In this document: positions 1 to 11,932 of the stretch, piece after piece
Layout: every line of letters starts with the position of its first letter
Numbering within the stretch: the stretch's first letter is position 1
Source of the DNA: Liriodendron chinense
Lineage: Eukaryota; Streptophyta; Magnoliopsida; Magnoliales; Magnoliaceae
Assembly: GCA_003013855.2 (NCBI GenBank)
Contig: ML058440.1
Coordinates: forward strand, 1-64,000
DNA: 64,000 nucleotides
Direction of reading: 5' to 3'
Made by a program: the position numbers and the translations under genes
Notes under the pieces: generated by a model
What the model was told of the DNA's origin: nothing
Database searches by the model: none
The model's input: the letters and a program-made list of their open reading frames with translations, nothing else

Positions 1-150
1 AGAAAGAAGAAGAAAAAGAAGAAAGGAAAAGAGAGAAAGAAGAAAGAAAGAAGAGAAAGAAAAAAAGAGAAGAAAGAAGGAGAAAGGAAAGAAAGAAGAG
101 AAGGAAGAAGGAAGGAGAAAGAAAGAAGGAAGAAAAAGAAAGAAGAAGAG
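1..150. repeat. Purine-rich (GAA/GGAA) low-complexity tract
   Basis: Almost pure A and G in degenerate AAG/AAAG/GGAA units from the window edge to about 150, where mixed sequence begins. It is a simple repeat continuing off the left end. No coding sense is visible. Confidence 0.85.
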
Positions 151-159
151 ATTTCCTTT

Positions 160-1530
160 CTATACCGAGTCGATTCGCTGACTCAACTCATATTCAAGTT
201 GGGACTTGTTTGGAGCTTAGGAATCATCAAACGGTGAGTGATTCACCTCATGATTTTCTGGTTAATCTTCCTTGGTCCTCTAGTTGTTAAATTCTAGGTA
301 TTAATTCCTTCCTTTGTCGTTTAATCATTGGATTCTTGGGTAAGGAATCTGTTTTCCAATTCGCTTTCTTAATCAAGTTTTTAATATGGTGTTTATTCTT
401 CTCTATTAATTGTAAGGGAGTCTTAGGTATGGAAACCCCTCCGATCTCTATTCTTAAGTATCGTATTATAATTATTCGTTCTTGATATTTTTCCCAAAGC
501 ATCCCATCTAGTTGTACATATCAAGATATTAGACGAACTCGACTTAGGTTACCTTACGTATTTTAATGACTTTCCAAATTATTCTCAGCGGCCTAAAATT
601 TACTACAAACTAAATGTTTAAGATAAAGAACTACTTAAACAAAGATGACACATGCATGGTGTGATTGGAATTGAGTTGAGATGCATTGTATGCTTGAAGA
701 TATGTTTCCATGATTCATGACATTCATATACATTTTTATACACAACGACAGAACAGGAGCATGGTTGATTTGACTCCTGGCATGCATGGTTGATTTGCCG
801 CCTCGCTGTACCGGTTAAGTGAGCATGATTGATTTGCGACAGGTTCCTAATGTTCAGTGGCAGCGAGTTCTGGTCGTTTCACTTATTGAGCATGGTTGAT
901 TTGCTCGGTTGGATCAGTGGTGCATGGTTGATTTACCTACTGGCGTACATGCTTGATTTGCCATCTCGCTGTACCGGTTAGGTGAGCATGGTTGATTTGC
1001 GACAGGTTCCTAATGTTCAGTGGCAACGAGTTCCTAGATGTTTTATTGCTCTCACACGTATCATAACATACATGACATCATGATAATCATGTTCCACTTA
1101 TAATAAATCATAAAGTGTATCAATCATAACCTCATCCTCGTATTTCATATAATTTTATCTGTTGATGATTCGCATCCTGTCTCTTATCAACTGGAATATT
1201 AGTTGTGATGGAAATGACCTCACTGGGCTTTTAGCTCACTAAAATCACCACAGTTCTTGCAGGTTCACAGGAAGAAAAAACATAGACGGAACAAAGTACT
1301 CAGAGGGTCACATATCACACGAGCGTTGAATGTAAACGATTTGTTTTAGTTTTGTAAAATTCAATGTAATAAGACATTAGTGGAAAAAAATTTATATTTG
1401 GGATTTTTTTAAATATGCTATATGTAGAATGGACTTTCAAGGAATCTATACTCGAATTTTCAATTCACACCCTGGAACTCGGGCTTGGGTTATTGCACTC
1501 GGGTTGCGAATTTCGGGGCGTGACACTTGC
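160..1530. mobile_element. LTR-retrotransposon remnant, probably Ty3/gypsy-like
   Basis: No gene is visible. The stretch holds a tandem-repeat block (755-1035), the phrase CTCACTGGGCTTTTAGCTCA near 1219, and a 3' end reading GTTGCGAATTTCGGGGCGTGACA near 1504 to 1526 (in the pieces GTTGCGAATTTC and GGGGCGTGACA). A similar order of motifs recurs at 38480-40030. These endings are familiar from plant gypsy-type LTRs, but no matching second LTR, primer site or polyprotein is visible here, so the assignment is by resemblance only. Confidence 0.4.
755..1035. repeat. Short direct repeats of GCATGGTTGATTTG within a ~165-bp duplication
   Basis: GCATGGTTGATTTG or a one-base variant occurs about seven times. 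A longer unit, from the CTCGCTGTACCGGTTA phrase through GACAGGTTCCTAATGTTCAG, appears twice, near 795-865 and 965-1035, so the block is a duplicated unit with internal minirepeats. It lies inside an LTR-like remnant and resembles the subrepeats found in some plant LTRs. Confidence 0.75.
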
Positions 1531-2266
1531 TGTGGCACCAGTGCTACCTTTTATGTCCTCATGTGATCCCAGGACATGCATCTGGGTGCGCATGATAACA
1601 TACATGCATTTAATCAACTCGTTTATGAAATGTATTGTTTTGTATCTTCATTGTTTACGTCTGCTTGTGTGCATAACATGTGTAATTTGATTAGTATTTT
1701 TGAGTTAGAGATAACCATCTTATGAGTAATATATATATACATTTATGTGAACATGTTCATATTTAAAATATCCCAAGTAAAATCTTGGAGATATTTCTTC
1801 ACTATGTTGGCGTTTGACGCCTTCCATTTGACATATGCAGATGATTCCAGTATAAAACCGGATGGCTGTGCATTCAGAGCGCTCTTGTAGCTTATAGCAT
1901 CGTCCATTTGGTAGTGTACTTTCCTTCCTTTTACATTTGTTGCGATTCGTATAATTCTCATATGGGCTTACATTGCGATTGAACTGTACCATTTTAGGTG
2001 TTAGCCTTTATTTCTGAATTTAGTTATCTCCGCCTTGCTTTGATCCGCTAGTTGAAATGCGCTACTCTGATTATCTGAGTATGGAATGAATGTAAAACTG
2101 ATTGAGGACACACGTGGGTGCTTTTCTCACATGTGGCATTTCTAAATAAGCATTTTATTAAATAACACTCATCAAATCGGGTGTACCCAAATACTCGATT
2201 TTTCGAGGCGTTACAATTTACCTGACCGGCGTAACCATATTATTTTTTGTCAGGGTTTGCACACAA

Positions 2267-2621
2267 GGAAGCCGATTGCGTCCAAACCGAGCTGTGGAGG
2301 GGCCCACTGTGATATATCTGTTTATCCACTCCATCCATTCCATTTCTAAGATCAGGCCGACCACATGAGACAAAAAATGAGGCAGGTCCAACGGTCAGGT
2401 CGACCACACCAAAAATCACTCTTGCATTTAATGCAACCCGAGCTCATTATTTGGTATGGTCGACTTGGCCATTGGACCTACCTCATTCTTGGTCTCATGT
2501 GGTCGGCTTGATCTTAGAAACGGAATGGACAAAGTGGATAAACATACACATCATGGTGGACCCTCCATAGCTCGGTTTAGACACTTTGCGTCCATATTGA
2601 GGAAGGACGCAATCCGACTCC
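2267..2621. mobile_element. Palindromic MITE (GGAAGC-GATTGCGTCC type)
   Basis: The left arm begins GGAAGCCGATTGCGTCC and the right arm ends GGACGCAATCCGACTCC. The two arms mirror each other almost to the centre, including GGGGCCCACTGTGAT against ATCATGGTGGACCCTCC. No open reading frame belongs to it. It has the same arm architecture as the other palindromic elements in this window. Confidence 0.75.
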
Positions 2622-2625
2622 TTCT

Positions 2626-2810
2626 TGGAAGCGGATTGTGTCCTTCCACTGTGGAGGGGCCCACCATGATGTATCTGTTTATCCACTCCGTCTATTCCGT
2701 TTTTAAGATCAGGCCCCCACATGAGACTAAGAATGAGGCAGGTCTAACGGTCAGGTCGACCACACCAAATGCCGAGCACAAGTTGCATTAAATGCAAGAG
2801 TGATTTGTGA
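2626..2810. mobile_element. Left half of a second palindromic MITE
   Basis: Begins TTGGAAGCGGATTGTGTCC immediately after the preceding element and repeats its left arm in the same orientation (GGGGCCCACCATGATGTATC, then TTATCCACTCCGTC). It stops near the central GCATTAAATGCAAGAG with no right arm. It is a truncated or solo-arm copy. Confidence 0.65.
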
Positions 2811-3254
2811 TGGTTGCGCTTCGGTCATTTCAAGGATAGGGAAAAGGTGTCCCTCTTCCTCATAGTCCGACATGACTTGTTGAGCTCTGGTGCGGATTAT
2901 GCTGCGGTAGGGAAGCTGTTTTCGAGGACGTTGAGCCCGAGGAGGTGCAATGGTGAGAAATATATTCTACTCTTTTTTTTTAAATTTTGAGATTTTTCTT
3001 TTTTTGTTTATGGATGAAATGTTATGCAAATGAGATTGTATAAAGACTATTGACTTTCAAGTACTGAAAGGATTTCGTTTTTTAAGTTGGATTACGACAA
3101 GTTGGAGTCATCATTCTGCAGACACTCGTCGTTCCACGTCCCCCCCCCCCCCGTTCGAGGGTGTGCAAATCGCCGCTGCCACTGGCTCGCCTCTTTCTCG
3201 AGGGTTTTTTCTCTTCATGTGTGATCGGGTTTCGATTGTTATGTTTGGATAAGT

Positions 3255-4710
3255 TCGTATAACACTGGAGTTGCCACTAGCCAGTTACTTCGAATCTATA
3301 GTCAATTAGACCCTGTAGAAACGTTAAATAAGAGAATATGAAAATTCATTTATCTAAAACGATTTTTTTTTATCTATGGTCAGAGATTCGAGGTAAGGAA
3401 TCATAGTTACAAGGTGGGAAGGTGTTAGGCACCCACTTTACCAGTACAGATGTATGGTCTTTACTTCACAAAATTTAACTAGCTAATACTTGAAAGTTTA
3501 AACTAATACTCATACATTCTCATAAATGATATAATGCATGAATATAGTTCTGAACAGTAAGAGTTTTTTATGAGCAGGTTCCAATTAGACAGGTAAGCCT
3601 AGACATACGCTCGAACTAACAGGTACTTTATGCGAGATGCATGATGTGTGTTGATCGGTCAGAGTTTTGATGGGCAAGTTCAGGGCGAGCCGGCGAACCT
3701 CAGAGCATACGCTAAAACCTGATCAAATGCTTGTACAGGGAATATGACGAGTGCTTGTCTGAGCTAGACTCTTCTCACTCGGGCTCTCCTTGGTGAAGGA
3801 ATGAATTAAAGGGGTGGAGATGAGTCGCTTTTCAGATAGGAAGACTCGAAGCTGATGGATGCTATAAATGAGAAGGAGAGGGGGTGTTTATAGCTAGCGG
3901 AGAGTGGCAACTTCGATAAATAAATTTGGACAACCCCCTAGGGGCCGCCCGTACAGACACTCAGCTCCGACTTCGAAGCGTATGAAGTCTAAACCCAAAG
4001 CAAGAAATCCTCAGGTCCGAGGTTCGGAGTTGCTCCGAAGCTGTGGATCAAAATTAAGTAAATTGACTGGGTTTGAAGGATGGGTTGACAAGGTGAGTCA
4101 ACTGGGAGGTAAGGATTAGGTTGACTCACCAAGTTGACTTTTTGGAAAATTCTGGACTAGTTTTTTCTGTAGGTGGTTTTTCGAGTTGATGTTTAATGGT
4201 GAGTTGACTGGGTTTAGGCTTAACTTGGGCTATGGATTGGGGTTTTTATGGGTGAGTCAACTGGGTTTGGACCTACGGCTTGAGGGTATGGACCTCCATC
4301 CATCCAGCCATCTCGACCAGCTTATAGCCGAAGTTAGGGTGTCTACACTTCCTATGAGAATATATAGGTCATTTCTATAGAGCACTTATGAAAATCTAGG
4401 TAAAGGTGCATGGCCAAAAGGCACCAAACCACAGAACTAGTTGTAGTGGAAAAGTTGTGTGAATAGCATGTATAGCCGTTTACGCTTCAAGAGTCAGGTT
4501 AAAAACCGATAGTCATATAATTCATATAAACATGTCTTGCTTACTCTAGATGTTGATTAAAGTCGAATAGACATCGAGACTATTACACAACTCTTCTAAT
4601 TTCTTAACCTGAAATGTCAAAAATTTTGAAACATGTGGTGGATTGTTGTATTTTTAAGTTATTTTAAAAATAAATTAGTGTTTCAAAATTTCTATCGGGC
4701 CGGGCTATGA
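3255..4710. mobile_element. LTR-retrotransposon fragment with the GAAGGTGTTAGGCACCC motif
   Basis: Contains GAGTTGCCACTAG near 3269, AGACCCTGTAGAAAC near 3308 and GGGAAGGTGTTAGGCACCC near 3417, then GAGTTTTTTATGAGCAGG near 3560. The same series recurs at 41795-42480 in the same orientation, so both belong to one family. From memory these phrases occur in LTRs or leaders of Tat/Ogre-type gypsy elements; I did not find a polyprotein to confirm that. Confidence 0.5.
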
Positions 4711-5525
4711 CAATGGACATGAGTGCATGCATGCTTGCACGGGCGGATATGTCTTTTCATATAAGTTCGAAGGGTTGCATTCCTTCACTTTTGTTTTGAA
4801 AGGTTGTGTTTTTTCAATCCCAAGGGATGCACCAATGGCGTTTAAACCCAAATGTCACAACCCTTTATGAAAGGGTGTCTCTACACCTTAAGGGTTTCCA
4901 CTCAAAGTCTATAAATAAACTTTGTTCATCTGATTTTAACAAAAATGGAAAAATGCTTTAAGAATGGTTTAAGTATCTTCTCATTCAGGTTAAGACTATA
5001 CAAATAGTTTGAGCCCGTGTACAGTGAGTGCACCTGTGACTAGGTGATAATCGTTGTATCCTATAGGTCGATTGCCTGAAAAATCTTGTTACATTTAGGA
5101 CGCAGTCCAAGGAGGGAAAATTCGATTTCAAGCCAAGTGATTTCAAATCACGCTTCGATTTCTACAAAACAATAAATTTTCTAATTTGTTTCTCATTTTA
5201 ATTTTATTTTTCTAAATAGTTTTCTAAACATCATCTTCCAACATGGTCTACACGGAGTTTTTCACCTCCTTGTAGTTTAAATTGTACTTAGCTGTATGAA
5301 GAAGTTATAAATAGAGGGTTGTCAACTTATCATGAGGTACCTGGGAAGTAGTGAGGAGCTGTGAGTAGTCTTGATGCGTTAGGTATTGTGCCTATGTGGG
5401 GTGCATTATTGTAGTACTATTTTAATTGTAAGTCTTAATTGAGTTTTTGTAGATGCGATTTTAAGTTGTAAGTACCAAGTATAGATGTGATTTGTAATAC
5501 TTGTGCACCTTGATTTTGAATCTCA
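4711..5525. other. No recognisable feature
   Basis: AT-rich intergenic DNA upstream of the P450 exon. I see no open frame with family resemblance, no TIR pair and no tandem array. It probably includes the distal promoter of the P450 locus, but no specific element can be assigned. Confidence 0.5.
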
Positions 5526-5680
5526 ATCCTCTGCGCGGCTCAAGCAGAGAAACCCTCCTTGCTACTGACCTGATTGGTCCAGGTTAGCCTAACCTTATCA
5601 TCCCAGCTGTGCACTGATAGTGCCAGGCTGACCTAGACCAATCAGTGAGGAGCAAAATAGGATTTCTCCACGTAGAGGAT
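5526..5680. repeat. Small foldback element just upstream of the P450
   Basis: The arms ATCCTCTGCGCGG at the left and CCACGTAGAGGAT at the right are inverted. The inner arms ATTGGTCCAGGTTAGCCT (about 5573) and AGGCTGACCTAGACCAAT (about 5625) pair almost perfectly. Nearly the whole 155 bp can fold into one hairpin. Its right end is about 220 bp from the P450 start codon. It could be a small MITE; I found no clear target duplication. Confidence 0.65.
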
Positions 5681-5898
5681 CCGGATTCGTTGAATTTATT
5701 TTACCGAGAGTTTTTGTACTTCGTTGCCATGTCTTTTCTTACAAAACCTTATAACACAAGCTATTTCGGAAGCAAGTTGGTTATACTTTGCAATCAGCAT
5801 ATTTTTTTACTTCATGAGAGAAATTATGATTTTTTATCATGGTCGAAGGATCACGGCCACAATATCACAGATGTGGTTATGGTGGTTAGAAGAGACTG

Positions 5899-8420
5899 AT
5901 GAGAAAGATGGATGGGGCGAAATTCATTCTCACGATCTTCGTCACGGCATTCACGGTCTCGTGGTACACATGGGTCATCAAGAAATCAAGGAAGGAGAAG
6001 CTGTTGTGGTTGTTGCCTCCTGGCCCACCAGGGTTGCCGTTGATCGGTAATCTTCCGCTCGTAGAACCTGAGCTGCAACTCTATTTTTTCAGGTTAACGA
6101 AGATATACGGTCCGATCTTCAGGCTTCAGCTGGGCAACAAGCTCTGTGTGGTATTAAATTCGCCTTCCCTCGCAAAGGAGGTGATGAGAGACCACGATGC
6201 AGTCTTCGCCAACAGGGATGCGCCGATCACAGCACTGACCATCACTTACGGTGGCATGGACATTGCTTGGAGTGCGTACGGTAATCATTGGCGCATCCAA
6301 CGGAGGCTATTCGTCCGCGAGATGATGAGCAACACCATACTCGAGTCATACTACACTCTCCGCCGACAGGAGGTCCGTCGGACTGTTTGTGACATCTACA
6401 CAAAAAGCGGCACGCCGATCAGCATCCGTGAGCAGATGTTCCTGACCGTTCTCAATGTGATCATGAACATGATTTGGGGTGGGACACTCGAGGGCGAGGA
6501 GAGGACTAAGGTGGGGGCTGAGTTTCGGAGGGCGGTGGAGGAATCCGTCGAGCTGATAGGAAAACCGAATATTTCCGATATTTTCCCGGTTATAGCCCGG
6601 TTCGACTTGCAAGGGTTGGATCGGCGGATGAAGAGGCTGTCGCTGTGGTTTGATCAGATATTCGACTCGGTCATAGATCAACAGAGGAAAATGGCGAAAG
6701 CAGAAGGTAATGAGAAGAGTCAAGAAAGCAAGGATTTCCTGCAATTATTGATGCAGCTAATGGACGATGAAGATCCGAAGAAACGCATCACCATGACCCA
6801 CCTCAGGGCCCTGCTTATGGTAAATCTTTCTTTCCTTCATAACAAAAGGGCGGCTCATTAGGGTGGGCCCTACCATGTAGATGCCATTTATCAAAAATCA
6901 CGAAGATCTGATCATCAGGTGGGGCAAAGAATTCGGACTAGTGGACAATTTCTATTAACCATTCACTTATCTTGTACCACCGTCGCCCGCTTAAGGATCA
7001 TATCCAGTTGAATTTTATTTATGACATTTATGCGGTAAGGATCGATGATGAGTAGTTCCAATCTCACCCTCTTTTCTGCGTGTAAGCTGGATGAAGGAAA
7101 GACACAAATATCAGCTTGATCCAAAATTTCTGTGGCCACTAATAGCTTCAATAGTAAGTGTTTGATACCCTTTGTGTGGTCAAGGTGAGCCTTGGAATTA
7201 CCTCATTTTTTGGCCTATTTGGTAAAATGATGTTGCAAAATGGATGGGCAGTGTGGATAAAATCCATACATCACGGTGGCCCCTCATAGCCCCTGTCTGT
7301 TCCTAGCCAGGAACGGGCGGAGGTAATACTCAATCCGCGTCCGGTTATTGGATCATAGCCCTTTCTGAACAACTTAAGAGTGAATGTACCGGATCATTCT
7401 GATTATACATCCATCTCTCCAAGTGAGACCCAGGGGTTAGGATCCCAGCACGTTTCTTCCCATTGGGGCCCACATGCTGAGATGGTGAATTGAACCGTCC
7501 ATATTCTTTTCTATTTCCATAAGTTTGGAGTTCAATGAGCTGCCAATGAGTCCATCCACATATAGTCATCCGATCAGCATAACTTTCGCATGCTCGTGTA
7601 AAAAGATGAAATACAGAAAGTGGACGGTTGAGATCATGGAACATCTCAGCATGTGGTCCGCAGTGAGCCGTGACCGGGGCAAAACGAAATCCATTTCTTT
7701 TTCTGCCTCTTTTAACCCTAGCTTCACTTGCATGCAACATAGTTGTAGATGACCATATAGAAAACTGGTTCAACAGGACGTGGTGGTTGGCGGGACCGAG
7801 ACCACATCGACTACGGTTCGAATGGGCCCTGTCCGAGCTCTTATCTCATCCAGACATCATGAGAAAAGTTCAAGAGGAATTAGAGGCAAGTGGTAGGCAA
7901 AAATAACACAGTTGAAGAGTCTCATTTGCGGAAACTACGCTACTTAGACGCTGGTCTTGAAAGAGGTTCTCCGGCTGCACCCGATTCTCCCGTTACTCAT
8001 CCCACGAAGCCCAAGTGCTTCATGCAATGTGGGTGGCTATACCATCCCTAAGGGCACCCGCGTCTTGGTTAATGCATGGGCCATACATAGGGACCCGGAA
8101 GCTTGGGACCATCCATTCGAGTTCCAACCGGAGAGGTTCTTGACAGATGCCACAAAATGGGATTTCAACGGTAACGATTTCCGTTACATTCCATTGGGTC
8201 TGGGAGGAGAATCTGTGCTGGGCTCCCTTTGGCAGAGAAGATGTTAATGCATGTGTTGGCATCGCTACTACATTCTTTCGAGTGGGCGTTGCCAGAGGGG
8301 ACGGAGCTTGATCTTTTGGAGAAATTTGGGATTGTTATCAAGAAATCCACACCGCTCATCGCCATCCCTTCCCCGAGATTAACTAATCCTCAGCTCTATG
8401 CTCCGGATGCAACCTTCTAG
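5899..8420 (+). pseudogene. Cytochrome P450, CYP706-like, exon 2 broken by four indels
   Basis: This is a two-exon plant P450. Exon 1 (5899-6819, 307 codons) is fully open: N-terminal membrane anchor, the proline hinge PPGPPGLPLIGNLP, then VREMMSN, QMFLTVLNVI and WGGTLEGEER, a block order I associate with CYP706. The intron is 6820-7776 (GTAAAT...CAACAG, phase 0). Exon 2 (7777-8420) shows VGGTETTSTT (helix I), the ExxR helix (KEVLRLHP), FQPERF and the haem loop, but in three frames. Extra bases lie near 7819, 7889 and 7953, and one base is missing near 8200, just before the haem-binding Cys codon at 8214-8216. A conceptual protein would be about 520 aa, normal for the family. CYP706 enzymes studied elsewhere oxidise terpenoids or aldoximes at the ER; the substrate here is unknown. 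Single-base indels also fit assembly error. P450 identity is certain, the subfamily likely. Confidence 0.85.
6856..7345. mobile_element. Degenerate MITE inside the P450 intron
   Basis: The left part has GGTGGGCCCTACCATGTAGA near 6861. The right part has GGATGGGCAGTGTGGATAAA followed by CATACATCACGGTGG, and ends CTCAATCCGCGTCCGG near 7345. This matches the arm plan of the palindromic elements elsewhere in the window, with decayed arms. It accounts for much of the unusually long 957-bp intron. Confidence 0.55.
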
Positions 8421-9392
8421 ATTGGTAATCTAAGGGTAAGATAGATCAAGTGGTGTTGCTCGTGTAAATTGCTGATGCTTCCGTATGGTGTGGCGAACTC
8501 ACTCTATAGTTAATGCTTATCTATGATCATATTATTTCTTTCGCTGGAGCATCCGAGCCGTGAATAACGTGGGCCATGCGATGAATATCATCTGGAGTGA
8601 AAATTGGAATGATCCACTAATTAGGCAGGCCACAAGCATAAATTAAGTCAGACCTCCAGCCGTCCATTGATTTCAAACGGTTGTATCACACTTGATGGAC
8701 GGACCACGCTGGTTTTTTGCCCCAGGTGATTTATGACGCGGCCCCACCTTTTGCACGGCTCCGATGTTGTATGTAAAAGTTCACATCCAACGCCATATGT
8801 GAAAAAATAATGTAGTGCGTGTCTATAATGCATGTTATAATAACTTGATAAGATAGCGATTGGAAGTTTTTTGTATAATCTGTTGACTGGTGAGCAAAGA
8901 GTCTGACGACTGCTATTACTGGCGTTTGTAAGTGGGCGGAAAGAAAGATTCTGCTCTGGGGAAAGCTACCGGACCAGAGCTTGCATAGTTACCTAGTTCG
9001 TGGAGTAATAGGGTCTGTTCTGTGTAGTCCGTGCGTGTAAGAACGTGAATTGTCCTGATGGACCGACCATTCTGTACAAACGGGTCCATGGTTCAGTGAT
9101 CGGGGCCGTTGATCTGATTGGCCTTACCATCGATTAAGGTTTTCAAAAATCTCTTACAAAAGAGGCTTCAAACGGCGTACAAATATTCAGTAACATCAAC
9201 TGGGTGGCTAGCTTCTTCTAATCTAGGAGAGTTTGGGTCATTCCCCATCCGTGGTGGGTCCCATAAGATGAGCCACCTGAATCGGTACCGGACCCTTTTA
9301 CCAATAAGGATACATCAGGGCACTGTTCACGTTCTGATGCTCGAGGATTCTACCTAGTTCCTCTTATTGCTTAGCATTCTCCTACTTTATTA
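8421..9392. other. P450 3' flank, no further gene seen
   Basis: Presumed 3' untranslated and intergenic DNA after the TAG at 8418-8420. No convincing polyadenylation signal was assigned. Reading frames here are short and unlike any family I know. Fragments such as ATGGACGGACCACGC near 8695 are loosely MITE-like. Confidence 0.4.
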
Positions 9393-9901
9393 GAGGGCGG
9401 ATGGGGCACCGGTACCACCCTCACCAGTACCTAGCTAGAGACGGAGTCTGTGAAGCCCACCGTGGTGTATATGTTTTATCTACGTCGTTCATCAATTTTT
9501 ACAAACCATTTTATTAGATGAGCTAAAAAATGAGCGAGATTTAAAGGTCTAATGGACCACACAACAGGAAGCAGTGGGAATTGAAAGGTTACCGTTGAAT
9601 ACTTCTTTGGGGGCACAGATGTTTTGGATCAGGCTGATATTTATTTTTTCCTTCGTACATATCTATGTGACTTTATGAACAGGTTGGATGGCAAATAAAC
9701 ATCACGGTGGGCCCTAGAAAGTTTTCAATGGTAGGAATTTAATCCCCACTATTTCCTGTTGTGTGGTCCACTTGAGACTTCAATATCTTCTTCCCTTTTA
9801 TACTCTCGACCAAAAATGATCTTTCAAAATGGATGGACCCGTAGATAAAACATATACATAATGGTGGGCCCCACAGATCCCGTGACAGGACCGCCCGCTC
9901 T
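9393..9901. mobile_element. Palindromic MITE
   Basis: The left arm GAGGGCGGATGGGGCACC runs into CCCACCGTGGTGTATATG and TTTTATCTACGTCG. The right arm mirrors it with AAAACATATACATAATGG, TGGGCCCCACAGATCC and GGACCGCCCGCTC. The centre keeps the shared core: GGATCAGGCTGATATTT, and TTGGATGGCAAATAAACATC from the converging arm. Confidence 0.65.
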
Positions 9902-9936
9902 AGCTTGGTCCTCGTGGAGGATGGTAGCCAGTCGGC

Positions 9937-10448
9937 GGAAGCGGATTGCGAACCGAGTTAGTGAACTCTGTGCGGTCTACCATGATTTATGTATTTTATC
10001 CATTTTGTGCATCCATTTTAACACATGATTTTAGGGCCTGAGACAAAATTTAAGCATATACAAAGCTCAAGTGGCCCGCACCGCAGAAACAGTGTGCATT
10101 GAAACTGTACCATTGAAATTTCTTGGAGGTCACAAAAGTTTTGGATCAAGCTGATATTTGTGTTTTCCCTTCATCCATGCCTTTGTGATCTTATGAACAG
10201 GTTGGATGACAAATAAACATCACTGTGGGCTCTATGAAGGTTTCAATGGAAATCATTATTCCCACTGTTTCCTATGATATGATCCACTTGAGATTTGGAT
10301 ATGCTTCAAGTTTGGGCTCAACGGCTAATATGAGCTGGAAAATGGATGGACGGTGTAGATAAGCCACCGTACATTCACAGTGGCCCCAATTGAGTTTACT
10401 CAGGATGATAAGAGCATTCTAAGTAACTCTGTTCGCAATCCGATTTCC
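9937..10448. mobile_element. Palindromic MITE (GGAAGCGGATTGCG type)
   Basis: Left end GGAAGCGGATTGCGAACCGA, right end TCTGTTCGCAATCCGATTTCC (its last 17 bases pair with the left end). The interior has CTACCATGATTTATGTATTT in the left arm and its mirrored counterpart in the right arm, plus the shared core phrase AACAGGTTGGATGACAAATA. It lies directly between two other elements. Confidence 0.7.
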
Positions 10449-10460
10449 CCATTGCCTTCT

Positions 10461-11115
10461 TAGGGCTCATTTGGTTGGCATCTGAAAACTCATTTTCAGC
10501 TTAAAATTTGGATTCCAACAAATCTAATTTTAACTGGTGTGTTTGGTGGCAAGTTCCAACTAAACAGGATTTCATATGGACACCTAAATTAAGTAGAACC
10601 AAGATTAGTGGAATCAGTGTGGGTGACCGTTTCTGCGAAAGGGAAAAGAGGCGGAAGTGAGCGACACCACCTCCATGTATGCATTGCACATCTATGTTGT
10701 GTGTGTTTTATATCTCCATGGTCCATTAGTTTTGCAATATCAATTAAGGGCATTTGACAAAAAATGAGGCAAATCTAAATCTCAAGTGGGCCACACCACA
10801 CGAAATCAGTGTTGATTGAATGTCCACCATTAAAAACCTCCTAGGTCCCACTATAATGTTTATTTGCCATCCAACCTAGCCATCAGTCTTGCAAGGACTA
10901 CAATAGACCAGGGGTAAGGTTCTTAGGTGGATTTGAGTCCAAGTAAGCCATGCCACAAGCAACGGTCGGAATAGAATCTGGATTGCACCGTTTTCAACCA
11001 AACAGCAAGTTACGGATGAAACCTGGGTTCCACTCTAGTTTATTGCAATTTTGGATTCCAACAGTGGAATCTAAATTTCTCTAGAATCTGAGTTATGCAA
11101 CCAAATAGGCCCTTA
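10461..11115. mobile_element. Tourist-like MITE with TTA target duplication
   Basis: Left end TTA + GGGCTCATTTGGTTG, right end CAACCAAATAGGCCC + TTA. The 15-bp TIRs start GGG and sit between TTA trinucleotides, the arrangement expected for PIF/Harbinger (Tourist) MITEs. The centre carries sequence resembling the arms of the palindromic family (about 10690-10860), so this element either carries or was invaded by one. Confidence 0.65.
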
Positions 11116-11932
11116 GTTGCTCATTAATAGTTTTAACATGCGTTGAGCCATGATCTAGCTATCTAAACCATTAATCTTAAATCTCTTTAAGAGCCGGGAT
11201 AATAGTTGAAAAGGCCTCAATATATGATGTCCTCTGTGACATTGGCCTCACATGTCAGAGCTATTTATTTCTCTACTGGGCACTATTTGGATTTTTGTTG
11301 GACCAAAATGCCCCTCTAACACGCCCTGCCACACTTCCCTCTTGTACGAGAGCAGCTTTCCATGAAAGTCGAGAGGGCCTTTTGAGAATTGGGGCGGGCC
11401 CTAGAAAATTAACTTTTGAGGCCACCTCTCGGCTGATCTGATCCATTCACTTTAATCAGACATTCGTAAACTCATAGAAAGGTCATTTAAAAAAAAATTA
11501 GAGTTTTCTATGGCCTACACCTACGTTAACGCTGTGAGTTAATTCTAAACTATTTCTTCGGTGTGGTCCATCCATAATGAATTTTGCCTTCAAACTTGGA
11601 CAAATGGCATGAAATTAAAACATCTTTCATGTGCACGGCTTGGATATGCCCTAAGACTATCCAGTGGACCCCACATAAGACGTGGGATGGGTTCAATAGA
11701 TGGGTCCCTTACGCAGGAAAAAGTCATTTAGTTGTTTTCTTCGTTTATTCTTCTTTCTTTCTAGGAGGGGACAATTTGGCTATTAGGACTGTTGCCACCT
11801 CCGTGGGGCTCACTCCGACGAGTTACCGGCGTGTATCCAGTGTCATTTCTTCAATTCCAGCGAACTTCTGAGTGTTTTTTTTGTAGTCAATTATCATAAC
11901 TCCATGCAGGTTCAAGATCCGATGAAAATAAG
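11116..11932. other. Unclassified intergenic DNA
   Basis: No gene seen. Open frames are short and have no family resemblance. Some repeat-like phrases occur, for example GTGGTCCATCCATAATG near 11562, but no element boundaries can be drawn. Confidence 0.4.

Noticed and set aside
7345..7773. 142-codon minus-strand open frame in the P450 intron
   Set aside because: Lies within the intron and partly in MITE-derived sequence; no motif or codon-use support.
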